A stretch of DNA of 64,000 nt, from positions 111,595 through 175,594 of IMG/VR virus record IMGVR_UViG_3300023174_000052; one strand, given 5' to 3'. The notes under the pieces were generated by a model. It was not told the DNA's origin, made no database searches, and saw only the letters and a program-made list of their open reading frames with translations. This DNA comes from a virus. Position numbers and translations under genes: made by a program. Shown piece by piece: positions 1 through 8,521 of the stretch; position 1 is the first letter of the stretch; each line of letters begins with the position of its first letter.

Positions 1-904
1 GCTGACATCTCTTCGCCGGCGGAGTCGTCGGCATCCATCTCGGTGTCATCGCCAGAATCATCATCACCGGCGTCCATCTCGACGTCGTCATCTTCGAATA
101 GGTTTTCATTAATACCACGACGACCTTCTGATAGAAGGTTGCGGAGTAGGGTTTTAGTAGACATTTCAACAATCTCCTTTTCTATTTTGGTAAGTTCTCG
201 CTTCGCGCTCTCCGCAAGGGGACCAGGAACTGAGTCCTTGATCTCTTGCTTAAGTCCAATCGCCTTGCGGAGTACCGCGTTGAACTCCTCGACGATACGA
301 CCGCCTGCGCGAAGCTTTTCGCGGCCATTGAGAGTGTCGAGTCCCCTCCTAATCATTTTAAGCTCAAGTTGAAGAGAGCGCGCCCTCTCAACAAGTGTAC
401 CGCGACCATCGACAAGACGAATAAGATCTTGAACGTTAGATTCATCTAGATTTACTATTTTATCTAACTTCGAAGAAGTCTTCGTTCCCTTCTTAGATTC
501 GGCAACAGTCAATGTAACTTTTTTAACGCCTCTTGGAACCTTAATGTCGAGTCCGTCCGCAGAATCAACTGGCGCTGGTGTTGCGACGGGAGGAAGCGCA
601 CTAGTACCTACCTCTTCGAAATCCTCGGCATCATCTTCGAGATGATCGACGTCGTCGGAAGTCGCTTCCATAGATGCGTCGCCGTCTTCTAGTTCGCCGT
701 CAGAATCTTGGGATAGAATCATATCAAGATCGTCATCGTTAACTTCCTCTTCTTCGCCTTCCCCTTCTAGAATTCTTTTCTCTAAGAGTGAACGAATCCT
801 TGGCATAACTGATTCGATGAGTTTGTCACGAGCTCGTTCCTCTGCCATTTTGACGAGGTCGTTTGCTTCATTAATAGCTTCTTGGTAAAGTTTGCCTGTT
901 GACA
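1..904 (-). CDS. Acidic scaffold-like prohead core protein (partial, C-terminus outside window)
   Basis: An open frame starts at ATG 904 and runs off the left edge without a stop, giving about 301 visible residues. The protein is highly charged: a helical N-terminus, an acidic stretch (about residues 47-100) rich in Asp and Glu, a helical coiled-coil-like middle (about 150-260) and a second acidic tail. This composition and its place downstream of the portal and protease genes fit the assembly core or scaffold slot held by gp22 in T4. Two sites match the T4 prohead protease rule (Leu/Ile-x-Glu before Gly): ILE-G near residue 46 and LSE-G near residue 260. I see no family motif that proves the assignment. 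A major capsid gene would be expected just beyond the edge. Confidence 0.6.
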
Positions 905-948
905 TTGCTTTCTCTGAACGCTCCAGATTAATAACTATACGCCACAAC

Positions 949-1554
949 TCATTTTCGTAACAAATTTAAGTCGTGATATGTTCTAACTATCCGTCTAATA
1001 TTTGAAACGGGATCATTATCGTCAAAAAAATCTTCTTCCCACGCTTGCGGAACGTCAACTAAACTTTGCAATGCGCTAGAATAGCCCTTTTTTGTTCCCT
1101 TAGTGTGTTGAATCGGTTTTTGTACCGCGTTCCAACTATTCGATCCACCGACAACAGCTTGCTTCCCAGCATACGCACGCGGTGACGCTACGATTGACCC
1201 ATTAGATGAATTTCTACCGATAGCTTCTCCGAACATATCGAACGGTGTAGCTGCTCCGACAAAATATTGATTGTCGACTGATCTCGCAGACAATGGATCC
1301 GAAGGGCCAATACTTCCTATTTTATTTCTAAATTCAGCCTGGTCCTTTGGATCTTCGACCGTCTCGTCTTCGACGTCTTCTAATTCATCGTCATCGACAG
1401 GACTTTTATATGGATATGTTGTCGCTGATTGTCTTGGGAAATGATTCTTTGGGCGCAAAATGCCGTAGCCTGCGCCCGTGTTCGCATCATAATTTGGAAA
1501 GTTAGCAGGTGAACTTAGCGCTTCCCATAAAGTTTTCTTATTTTTATGATGCAT
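949..1554 (-). CDS. Hypothetical head-module protein, 201 aa
   Basis: Starts at ATG 1554 and overlaps the end of the preceding gene by 11 bases. I recognise no family. It is polar, with many Ser, Asn and Gly residues in the middle, an acidic patch near residues 53-72 and a short basic, probably helical C-terminus ending in NLLRK. There is no signal peptide or membrane segment. It lies between protease and scaffold-like genes, so a role in head assembly or a minor head component is inferred from position only. The Shine-Dalgarno signal before the ATG is weak, which fits translational coupling to the overlapping upstream gene. Confidence 0.6.
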   Translation of the reverse strand: MHHKNKKTLWEALSSPANFPNYDANTGAGYGILRPKNHFPRQSATTYPYKSPVDDDELEDVEDETVEDPKDQAEFRNKIGSIGPSDPLSARSVDNQYFVGAATPFDMFGEAIGRNSSNGSIVASPRAYAGKQAVVGGSNSWNAVQKPIQHTKGTKKGYSSALQSLVDVPQAWEEDFFDDNDPVSNIRRIVRTYHDLNLLRK

Positions 1555-2077
1555 TCGCCGTCGCGGGTGATTTACCAGGTACTAGTGGAAGTTCTTCTGG
1601 ACCGTGCGACATTCTCTTAGAAGATTCGTAAGGATTTCTAGAAGGTGTCGTCGCATCCGTTGAATTACCATCGTTCGCTAGACTATTCGTAACTCTTGTT
1701 CCGAATCCTTCCGGAGCAGGGCCCTGATCTGTAGGGTTCGATGAACCCGGACCTGGGGACATGGGATTCGGAAGGTACGGCGACGCAGGAAGCCCACCAG
1801 CTCCTGTTTCGACGCTTTCAAGATTTGGTGGACGACGTGATTCGCTAGAAGCATTAGCGCCGAAATCTCTATCGACAGTACCCGCCTGTAGATTTTCGAC
1901 AACCTCACCTTTTAATAATTTTTCTAAAGCATCTTTTTTAAAAGAGTTTATATCTCGTAAATGAAGACCAGGAGAATGAGGAAAAAGAGCATCAATCGTC
2001 GCTGAATCAGACTTTCCAAGACCGCGAGCGGTTGCTTGTCCTAATTTTGTAATAGTTGGGTATTTATAAGATGACAT
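1544..2077 (-). CDS. Hypothetical proline/serine-rich head-module protein, 177 aa
   Basis: ATG at 2077 follows a strong ribosome binding site (AAAGGAGAA). The first 65 residues look folded and partly helical; the rest is low-complexity, rich in Pro, Ser, Asn and Gly, and probably disordered. No family is recognised. Its neighbours are small putative prohead core proteins, so it may be an internal or minor head protein, but nothing in the sequence shows this. An exact TATAAATA lies inside its first codons (Tyr-Lys-Tyr) and is too far inside the gene to serve it. Confidence 0.6.
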   Translation of the reverse strand: MSSYKYPTITKLGQATARGLGKSDSATIDALFPHSPGLHLRDINSFKKDALEKLLKGEVVENLQAGTVDRDFGANASSESRRPPNLESVETGAGGLPASPYLPNPMSPGPGSSNPTDQGPAPEGFGTRVTNSLANDGNSTDATTPSRNPYESSKRMSHGPEELPLVPGKSPATANAS

Positions 2078-2107
2078 CCTATTCTCCTTTAGAGTTTAAT
2101 TAAAAGC

Positions 2108-2398
2108 TTACTTCTTAAGTTGACGAACTGCGCGAGTTTTTGCTTCGCGAAGTTGCTTAAGCTTACGAAGTAAAGCCTTTTCATCGCGTTCCATCATCAT
2201 AATTTGATGTAGACGACGCTTTGCTTCCTTCACGGTGAAATCTTCAGGATCTTCTAACGCTTTGTCAGTGCCAAGTTCATCGGCTTCAAGCTCGACTGGA
2301 TCGCTAACAAATTCTTTAGCCTTTTCTCTGAGTACGCGATTACGCTCTTCGAGGACGATCTTGCGAAGAAGCGCGGGTGTTAATTTACGGACTGCCAT
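2108..2398 (-). CDS. Small charged helical protein, 96 aa (prohead core candidate)
   Basis: ATG at 2398 has the best ribosome binding site in this part of the window (GGAGGTAAAC before ATG). The protein is almost entirely helical and highly charged, rich in Lys, Arg, Glu and Leu, with a heptad-like C-terminal half (about residues 55-96), so a coiled coil is likely. Size, charge and position downstream of the protease gene resemble the small T4 core proteins gp67 and gp68, but I cannot show homology. It has its own putative late promoter variant and a 5' leader hairpin, suggesting it is needed in quantity. Confidence 0.6.
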   Translation of the reverse strand: MAVRKLTPALLRKIVLEERNRVLREKAKEFVSDPVELEADELGTDKALEDPEDFTVKEAKRRLHQIMMMERDEKALLRKLKQLREAKTRAVRQLKK

Positions 2399-2408
2399 GT
2401 TTACCTCC

Positions 2409-2423
2409 AGAGCGAAATGCTCT
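2409..2423 (-). promoter_or_regulatory. Leader hairpin just upstream of the 96-aa gene RBS
   Basis: A perfect 5-bp stem (AGAGC/GCTCT) encloses a 5-base loop, directly before the GGAGG Shine-Dalgarno of the gene starting at 2398 and directly after the putative late box. It would sit near the 5' end of a transcript started at that box. It could stabilise the mRNA or affect initiation. It is short, so chance is possible. Confidence 0.35.
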
Positions 2424-2431
2424 TATTTATG
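2424..2431 (-). promoter_or_regulatory. Putative late promoter box (CATAAATA)
   Basis: Read on the minus strand, CATAAATA differs from the T4 late consensus TATAAATA at the first base only. It lies in a 35-bp gap, 26 bases before the ATG at 2398, in a good position for a short leader. The window encodes a gp55-like late sigma factor that would recognise such a box. In AT-rich DNA one-mismatch boxes are common, so the intergenic placement is the main support. Confidence 0.4.
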
Positions 2432-2433
2432 TA

Positions 2434-2868
2434 TCAAGCTCGCCCACGATTTGTCGCAGGAGAACCAAAAGCTAGCGAAGCCCAGTTGTCAGCGCCTTCG
2501 AATAACGCTATAGGATCTACGCCGGTATCATTCACGTGAACGCTTCTCCCAGAATCAGCGGCTACTTGCTCGCGAAGTGTGGTAGAAGCAGTATCTTCAA
2601 AAATAGAAGCCATAACGGGATCGTTTGGTACTATATTTTCGACGACCTTCGAAGTAGTCTTTTGTCTTAAACTTGTTTCTGTCGTATTTTTCTTATCGAC
2701 AACAGATCGATGTTGACCTGCAGGTAGAACATAATCTAAAGCCCTTCGTCGAGGTTGTTGTTCGACGTTTTCTTTAACTTGCTGTCTAGCTGTAGGAGCT
2801 GCAACGCCTTCCATCAAAATTTCCAGAAGACATTCTTTAACAACTGCTTTTAATTCGCTTCTTTTCAA
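2434..2868 (-). CDS. Hypothetical prohead core-like protein with two protease-type cleavage sites, about 144 aa
   Basis: I place the start at TTG 2868, which overlaps the protease stop as TTGA and follows GGGGGAAG at a good distance; an earlier TTG at 2883 is possible but has no such signal. The N-terminus is an amphipathic helix, the rest is polar and probably flexible. Two sites fit the T4 gp21 rule (Leu-x-Glu before Gly): LME-G near residue 21 and LFE-G about 25 residues before the end. This makes it a plausible substrate of the protease encoded immediately upstream, as small T4 core proteins are. No sequence family is recognised. Confidence 0.6.
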   Translation of the reverse strand: MKRSELKAVVKECLLEILMEGVAAPTARQQVKENVEQQPRRRALDYVLPAGQHRSVVDKKNTTETSLRQKTTSKVVENIVPNDPVMASIFEDTASTTLREQVAADSGRSVHVNDTGVDPIALFEGADNWASLAFGSPATNRGRA

Positions 2869-3479
2869 TTTTTCTTCCCCCAATCGATAATATCATTAAA
2901 AATTCTATCGATTCGGTCGTCCTTTGTAAAGACACGCTTCAATTCGGCAGGATCTATTTTTTTACCTTCAGCCATTAAAAATGCGCCGGGCGTTGAAGGC
3001 TCAGCGACTACATCCCAACAGATAAGTTGAAAATCGTCTTGAACTACCTGCGAGTCTCCGTCCCTTTTAGTAGAACCTACACCGCGTGACGAAATTCCAA
3101 GCGTCACGCCTGATTCTACAAGACTCTGTAATATTTTTCCACAAGGGGTATCAAGCAGCTCGACAGTACCATAACATACATCACCGTCCATATAAGCTTC
3201 TCTAATAATGTGAGATACCTTCTTGAGTTCTACGACGGAAGAGTCAGGATGATCACATTCTCCAAGCGCGCGATTTTCTCGAATAAATTTTTGATAATTT
3301 CTAACTTCTCTTTCAAGAATCGGGCGAGGATAAACTCTACCATTTTGATTTAAGGTTTCTGATTTTTGGAGAATACCTTTCATGACAATTTTTCCACCGT
3401 TTTTATCTCGGCTCTCCTTAATCATGTCTGGCGTGTAACTGAACTGTGTCCAGCTTGTCAATAACCTAACGTCCGCCAT
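2865..3479 (-). CDS. Prohead maturation protease (T4 gp21-like)
   Basis: A serine-type prohead protease of the gp21 kind (204 aa, close to the usual family length). It would process core proteins and the capsid N-terminus inside the prohead before packaging. Visible signs are the conserved N-terminal region with NGRVYP (about residues 46-51), the histidine motif GECDHPD (about 93-99) and the serine motif GISSRGVG (about 147-154), followed by a conserved region ending near AEPSTPGAFL. The ATG at 3479 follows AGGAGT and overlaps the upstream gene by 14 bases. Its neighbours, the portal upstream and core-like proteins downstream, fit the T4 head gene order 20-21-22. Family assignment is strong; substrates are inferred. 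Confidence 0.88.
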   Translation of the reverse strand: MADVRLLTSWTQFSYTPDMIKESRDKNGGKIVMKGILQKSETLNQNGRVYPRPILEREVRNYQKFIRENRALGECDHPDSSVVELKKVSHIIREAYMDGDVCYGTVELLDTPCGKILQSLVESGVTLGISSRGVGSTKRDGDSQVVQDDFQLICWDVVAEPSTPGAFLMAEGKKIDPAELKRVFTKDDRIDRIFNDIIDWGKKN

Positions 3480-4302
3480 CTTCGACTCCTGTCATTTCCT
3501 CTATCATTTTATTCAAAAGTAAAAACCTGGAGACATTGCCTTCGGTAATGTCGCTCGACGAAAGACTTTCAATTTGTGTTTTCACTTCGTTTAGTTTTTC
3601 TTTTAAAATTCCGTTACTATTTTTATGTGAAAATTCGTTAATAGTTTCGAAAGCTTCACATTTCGTCTTTTCTAAAAGCGGAACTAGATTTCTCTTGTCG
3701 CCTTGTAAAGACATTTTAACCATCTTAAATTGTTCTGTTGTTAATTCTTGTGAAACTTTCTCACAGACCTTTTTCTTCATGATATCGACGGACAATTTAC
3801 TCGTTCGTCCACTCATTTCGAGAGATTCGATTTGTTTTCTTTCGCATAACATTTTCGAAACCTTTTGTTCATATTCAACGACTCTAGCTATATCTGCGTT
3901 AGTACCCATACGCCAATCGTTCAATAATGTCTGAACTGTTGCGAATGCTCTATAATCGGGAACTCTTTGCTCAAAAAACATGGGTTGATCGAGTCTTTTA
4001 TTAATTGATTTAATTAAAAGACCCTTTTCTCTATCGAGCGCATTAAAATCGTGTTGCTTCGCAGCACGCTTTGCTTCGTCAAGAATTCTAAGAGCGATAG
4101 ACTCAGTGTCGACCGTAGTTCTTACGAGCGCGTTAAAAAGTCTAAATTCTCTATGAAGATGCGTTCCAGGTGCAAAGTGTTCACGAACAATCGCCATCGC
4201 CTCACGAGCCTGATCGACGTTTCCATCGATCAAAGACTTCGAGATGAAGCGCACGAGCTGCTCATAAATAATCGCAGCATTTCTCTTTTTATTGTGCCTC
4301 AT
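3466..4302 (-). CDS. Helical protein of the portal-protease interval, about 278 aa
   Basis: I choose ATG 4302, which overlaps the portal stop as TGATG and lies four bases after GGAG; a GTG one codon earlier is less well placed. The protein is predicted mostly helical with many Lys, Glu, Arg and Ile, including a long charged region near residues 125-260, and no membrane segment. I do not recognise a family. In T4 this interval holds core genes 67 and 68, but this protein is about twice their size. A scaffold, portal-associated or core function is a positional guess. Confidence 0.65.
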   Translation of the reverse strand: MRHNKKRNAAIIYEQLVRFISKSLIDGNVDQAREAMAIVREHFAPGTHLHREFRLFNALVRTTVDTESIALRILDEAKRAAKQHDFNALDREKGLLIKSINKRLDQPMFFEQRVPDYRAFATVQTLLNDWRMGTNADIARVVEYEQKVSKMLCERKQIESLEMSGRTSKLSVDIMKKKVCEKVSQELTTEQFKMVKMSLQGDKRNLVPLLEKTKCEAFETINEFSHKNSNGILKEKLNEVKTQIESLSSSDITEGNVSRFLLLNKMIEEMTGVEDGGR

Positions 4303-6230
4303 CACTCACTCTCCAGGTCATCACGACCCACTAAAACTTCTGAAAGAATTCCGCTACCCGATTTATTACCTATATTGCCCGAAAGCTTTTTGAAAATATT
4401 CTCTAATTCTGATGTCATTCTAGGCGAAGTCGAAACGCTCGTTTCTCCTAGCATAGCATCCTTTAATGATATAGGTAGTTCATCTTCGAAAATATTAGCT
4501 CCCGTTAATGTATCTCCGAATGGTCTATTTAAAGTATCTTGTGTTCGACCGCCAGATACCATCGAAGAAAAGTCTGGGAGGTGTTTTTCTCCACGGCCTT
4601 TAGACCTGGTTAATTTTTTCTTATTTATTTCTTTTCCCCACATATTTTTCTTCGCTTCACTCGATGCTTTTACAGGAAATTCGATGTTACCTCGACCGGT
4701 GGGTTCATAGGCCGAGAATAAATCTCCTCCAGCTTCTTCGCCGCCACCGGCATCTGGGGTCGTAGTATCTCCGCCCGTATCACCGCCCATGTCTCCACCT
4801 GCGTCTCCACCTGCGTCTCCACCTGTCCCACCTTCAGGCGTTGCAGCTTCAACTTCTGCGTCTTCGATCTTATCTTTCTTTCTACCGTCTTTAATTCTAG
4901 CGATCTCTTCTTCTGTAAGGCCGAGAATATTCCTTCGTATCCATGTTTTATCTACAGCTCCTTCGGGAGCTGCACCTGCTATTTCAAATTTTGTCTTAAT
5001 TAATTCAAGCTTTTGCATTTGCGCAACAGAACTTGGATTATTAAGCATCAACTTAAAATTTAGAATCGCTTCATCAGTAAACCCATGTGAATAAAGATGA
5101 ATCATTGCGATCTTATTCAACTCAGAAATAATGACCTTCTGGATTCTAGATATTGTTCTTGAAAATCGTATATCTTCTTGGGCCAGCGTCGCCTTAGAAC
5201 CAATTTCTTCGTCATACCCAAGATACGCCTTTGGTATTTTAAGCGCTGCGAATAATTTCTTTTGGATATACTGTACGTCTTCGACGGCTGCTGTATTTTG
5301 TCCACCTGCCAAAGTGTCGATCTTCGTACCAGACTCTCCACCTCTAACCGGGATGAAATAGTCGTCAAGACCACTAAGTGGATTGAATCGAAGATCGACC
5401 CTACCTGTCGACTTATCGATAACCATATTTCTTTTAAGACTAGATTGTATATTTTGCATATAGTTTTCTACTTCCTCAGGAGGAATGTTTCCTACGTCGA
5501 TGTAGAATATTCTTCGTTCAGGAGCGCGGACAACTCGATAAAGAAGCATCGCATCTTCGCTAAGAATTAACTGTCTCCAAATTCTACGAGCCGATTCTAG
5601 AACAGACGCTCCATATGGAAGAAACGCGTCGTTCCCCAATAATCTAAAATGCACTACTTGCCAATTTTCTAATACTTTGTTTCCTTTCGTGACCCATCGA
5701 AATCGAACTGCGAGTGGATCTTCTGGGTCGTATCCTTCTTCTCGTTCCATTTCTGCGATCGGAATTGGAAGCGCATTGATAATCCCAAATTTTGGATCAA
5801 CGTCGAGAAACGAAAAGAAGTCTCCATATTTGCAAAGATTTCTTGTCCACATCGGAAGATTGAAATCTATATTCAAATTATCATAAAAAAGATCCTCGAG
5901 CAATTCTCTTATTGCTCGATTGTCAGAATAAATGTGTAATACCCTTCCGTTTTCATCTTGCGATGCGGCCTCTTCCGAATAAATGTCGAGGGCCGAAGAA
6001 ATTTCTGGCGTTGATTCCATTTCGCTGAAATCACTGTAACGACTCATTCTATCGAACGAACCATACGCAGAAACTGTAGAAGCGTAGATGTCCGAAACAT
6101 TTCTTCGAAAAAGTTCATAGGAGGACGAAGCCGTAGGAGTAGTATACCCTTTTACTTTCCTCTTTACGACGGGTCCTGATCTAAAAAGCTTTGTTAGTCT
6201 ACTGAATAGACTCTCATTTCTATCTGCCAT
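4302..6230 (-). CDS. Portal vertex protein (T4 gp20-like)
   Basis: The 642-residue product would form the dodecameric portal through which DNA is packaged and to which the neck binds. The central part, including an EDVQYIQKKLFAALKIPKAYL-type stem motif near residues 317-337, matches gp20-like portals, and the gene follows the large terminase directly. ATG 6230 lies one base after the terminase stop, so translation is probably coupled. The C-terminal region is longer than the T4 protein: a Gly/Asp-rich low-complexity linker (about 467-502) separates the portal core from a further 140 residues that I cannot assign. It is otherwise intact. Confidence 0.88.
   Translation of the reverse strand: MADRNESLFSRLTKLFRSGPVVKRKVKGYTTPTASSSYELFRRNVSDIYASTVSAYGSFDRMSRYSDFSEMESTPEISSALDIYSEEAASQDENGRVLHIYSDNRAIRELLEDLFYDNLNIDFNLPMWTRNLCKYGDFFSFLDVDPKFGIINALPIPIAEMEREEGYDPEDPLAVRFRWVTKGNKVLENWQVVHFRLLGNDAFLPYGASVLESARRIWRQLILSEDAMLLYRVVRAPERRIFYIDVGNIPPEEVENYMQNIQSSLKRNMVIDKSTGRVDLRFNPLSGLDDYFIPVRGGESGTKIDTLAGGQNTAAVEDVQYIQKKLFAALKIPKAYLGYDEEIGSKATLAQEDIRFSRTISRIQKVIISELNKIAMIHLYSHGFTDEAILNFKLMLNNPSSVAQMQKLELIKTKFEIAGAAPEGAVDKTWIRRNILGLTEEEIARIKDGRKKDKIEDAEVEAATPEGGTGGDAGGDAGGDMGGDTGGDTTTPDAGGGEEAGGDLFSAYEPTGRGNIEFPVKASSEAKKNMWGKEINKKKLTRSKGRGEKHLPDFSSMVSGGRTQDTLNRPFGDTLTGANIFEDELPISLKDAMLGETSVSTSPRMTSELENIFKKLSGNIGNKSGSGILSEVLVGRDDLESE
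4725..4832 (-). repeat. Gly-Asp-rich codon repeat within the portal gene
   Basis: This stretch encodes repeated GGDxGGD units (portal residues about 467-502) from short tandem 12-base DNA units. It lies between the conserved portal core and a C-terminal extension and is likely a flexible acidic linker. It could change length by slippage. Confidence 0.75.
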
Positions 6231-7823
6231 TTATTTATACATCCATAATAGTTCGGGTGGTATCGGTGCAGTTGAATCTGAACCGAAATACTTCGAATCG
6301 TACCTATTCGGTTTCAAGGCGTCTCTGGCGCCGAATTGAATCGGCATATTATTGTTTTTTTGTTCGTTGACTTTAAATCCTGCTGCGAGAGACCATTGAC
6401 CAGATTGATACGATTGTGATGTATCTCTGTTTGGTTCAAAAAGACTACATCCAATTGCCGAGGCCATGACGAGATCGTCGTTGAATCCTTTTTGAGCGCG
6501 AGCTGTGTTTCCGATCCAAACGAAAGTCTTAAGCTCATCTAATAACCTCGCTGAGTATATTCTAATCCGTCCTGTGCGAAGGTATTCCTCAAATTTCGTT
6601 AAAATCGTAGGTTTATTTTGTCCTGAGGTGTTAAAACCTATTTTTCCGATCGGAATGTCAACTGCGTATTTGAATCTTATATCATTTATGTGCAGGTTAG
6701 GATACGCTAATTCTTTTAATTTTGTGATGGTCGCAAATCCATATGTGTTATTCTCAGGACAGACTATCGCCTTATTATATTTTAAACCGATTTCGTTGAT
6801 CAACGTGCCCAATTGATCTGGTGGTAGCTTTCCTCTAAATTCACAAACCTGTTCACATTCGTTAGTGTCAAAGACTTGTATAGTAGAATAATCTAATGCG
6901 TCTCCTCGAGAAACGTCAGCGGATAGAACGTACTTGTGATTTGGTAGAGCATATTTCCAAACCCAAACTCCCATTTCTGGGCCCCATCTTTCTAACGGGT
7001 TTCTACACGAGGCTCTAATCTTTTCATAATCTTCTGCATTTATAAAAGTATCGCCAGATGAAGAGAAGTCGCAAAGTAATTCTTGCGCGATCTCTTTTCT
7101 CGTTAAGTTCCTAGACTCTTGCTCGAACCATCTTTCGTCTCTATCAGGGTGAACGTCCCAAGGTAATTTTATGGGATTAAAATCAGATGTCCCTGCGTCG
7201 GCGTCTATCCATAATTTATGAAATTGATTTCCGACACCCGACGGTGTACTAAGAATAATCGCAGAACCACCCGTCGACAAGGTAGGGTAAAGACCTTTCC
7301 ATAATTCGTCGAAGTCTCTAATGAATGCAGCTTCGTCGACGATCAGTAACGATAGTGCTTCAGAACGACCCGCATCTTCTGACGTTGGAACTGCCTTTAT
7401 TATAGAACCATTAGAAAATTCTATTTGCGTTTTTGTATGCGACGTAATTTCTGAAATCACAAGCCATTCAGGCAATCCCTCTAACATCGTCTTTACTTTT
7501 CTAATAAAGTTTTGAGCAACTGCAAGTTTCGTCGCGATTACTAAAATGTTTTTTTGCTTATAGAAAACGCCTTGCCATAGAGCATACGCAGCAGTGATAG
7601 TAGATAGCCCAAGTTGTCTAGACTTTAAAACGATATTAAAACGATGCTTATTAAATTCTTTTACGCAATCATCCTGGAATGGGTACGTTCTAAATGGAAC
7701 GAGGCCTTTTTTAGGGTGCGTAATTTTAACGTACGTATTAATAAAATGTAGAGGTTCCTTACCGCATTTAATGATTTCATTAACCTGCGATTGCTTGGTC
7801 ACTACTACTTTCTGACTAGCCAA
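6231..7823 (-). CDS. Terminase large subunit (T4 gp17-like)
   Basis: The packaging motor: an N-terminal ATPase and a C-terminal nuclease that cuts concatemers. Seen in 530 residues are a phage-type Walker A (KSRQLGLST, about 67-75), Walker B with catalytic Glu (LLIVDEAA, 159-166), the coupling motif LSTPSG (191-196), and nuclease acidic residues in SADVSRGD (301-308), the CPENNT region (about 355-360) and GFNDDLV (446-452). The frame opens at TTG 7823, overlapping the previous stop, with no clear Shine-Dalgarno signal; a GTG seven codons later is an alternative. The stop codon sits in ATGTATAAATAA next to the portal ATG, so the TATAAATA there is coding. Confidence 0.93.
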   Translation of the reverse strand: MASQKVVVTKQSQVNEIIKCGKEPLHFINTYVKITHPKKGLVPFRTYPFQDDCVKEFNKHRFNIVLKSRQLGLSTITAAYALWQGVFYKQKNILVIATKLAVAQNFIRKVKTMLEGLPEWLVISEITSHTKTQIEFSNGSIIKAVPTSEDAGRSEALSLLIVDEAAFIRDFDELWKGLYPTLSTGGSAIILSTPSGVGNQFHKLWIDADAGTSDFNPIKLPWDVHPDRDERWFEQESRNLTRKEIAQELLCDFSSSGDTFINAEDYEKIRASCRNPLERWGPEMGVWVWKYALPNHKYVLSADVSRGDALDYSTIQVFDTNECEQVCEFRGKLPPDQLGTLINEIGLKYNKAIVCPENNTYGFATITKLKELAYPNLHINDIRFKYAVDIPIGKIGFNTSGQNKPTILTKFEEYLRTGRIRIYSARLLDELKTFVWIGNTARAQKGFNDDLVMASAIGCSLFEPNRDTSQSYQSGQWSLAAGFKVNEQKNNNMPIQFGARDALKPNRYDSKYFGSDSTAPIPPELLWMYK

Positions 7824-8184
7824 TTTCGTATGTCACAAATCGACGATAGTACGCGACTTTTTTAGGAGAATGAAACGTAACAGAAATCACTTCAATAGAA
7901 TCGTCGGTAGAAACCTCTTTGCATTTCAATGCCTTTCCTGACGCTTCTTTGTAAGTTTTTTTGACTGTCTTTAGTGCGTCATTTATCATGTCTATGGATC
8001 TAGTAGATTCCTTACCTACCTGCGATCTCAGCGATGCGTCACTGGCGAAATTGACTATCGTTGTATAGGTCAACATCATGCGACCTTCACCAGGAAATTT
8101 ATAGATGATAGATTCGGTTCCGTTTGAAGAACCTTTGATATTTTCAAGACATTGCGCCAGACAGTTTAAGTCGTAAGTTAACAT
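7816..8184 (-). CDS. Hypothetical protein, 122 aa, upstream of the terminase
   Basis: ATG at 8184 follows GGAGAAA. The gene overlaps the terminase by eight bases, so the two are probably translated together. This is the position where T4 places the small terminase subunit gp16, but the protein looks mixed alpha/beta, lacks an obvious helix-turn-helix and has no recognised motif. I therefore leave it unnamed. There is no signal peptide or membrane segment. Confidence 0.6.
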   Translation of the reverse strand: MLTYDLNCLAQCLENIKGSSNGTESIIYKFPGEGRMMLTYTTIVNFASDASLRSQVGKESTRSIDMINDALKTVKKTYKEASGKALKCKEVSTDDSIEVISVTFHSPKKVAYYRRFVTYEIG

Positions 8185-8185
8185 T

Positions 8186-8521
8186 TTATTTCTCCGTAGT
8201 TAAATATCTAATCACAAGCAAAGAATTTCGATCTGTTTTTTTGTTTTCTACGTCCTGGGCTGACGGACGGACGCCTTCTTTCCACGCTTTTAGATTCATT
8301 TCTGCGAAATCACTTTCGCATGCCCTACAACAAAAAACTCTGTCATATGCTTCGTTATCTATGTTGCTAGACATGACAGTATCACAAATTGGACAAAAAA
8401 ATGGTGCACCGACTTCTTCTATTTTCGAAAAGAAGTCGGCCTGTTTTTCAAGCCCAAACGTAAGCGTCCGCGCCTTGCTTTGATATTTCGATGATGTTGT
8501 CGACTGCATCTTTGATTGCAT
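8186..8521 (-). CDS. Zinc-ribbon protein, 111 aa
   Basis: A four-cysteine zinc ribbon is visible: CPIC at residues 43-46 and CCRAC at 64-68. The flanks are short and polar. The start is uncertain: ATG 8521 and ATG 8509 both lie inside the end of the preceding recombination gene, giving an unusual overlap of 62-74 bases, and neither has a strong ribosome binding site. No later ATG precedes the zinc site, so the overlap is probably real. Such small zinc-ribbon proteins in phages may bind nucleic acid or RNA polymerase, but the role here is unknown. Confidence 0.6.
   Translation of the reverse strand: MQSKMQSTTSSKYQSKARTLTFGLEKQADFFSKIEEVGAPFFCPICDTVMSSNIDNEAYDRVFCCRACESDFAEMNLKAWKEGVRPSAQDVENKKTDRNSLLVIRYLTTEK

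Noticed and set aside
2061-2068. TATAAATA inside the 177-residue gene
   Set aside because: Falls in Tyr-Lys-Tyr codons just after the start; a chance match is expected in AT-rich DNA and no gene start lies suitably downstream.
4051-4710. Plus-strand open frame of 219 codons
   Set aside because: Opposite to the portal and the adjacent helical gene, which have strong independent support.
6232-6239. TATAAATA at the terminase-portal junction
   Set aside because: It is formed by the last codons and stop of the terminase and leaves no room for a leader before the portal ATG.
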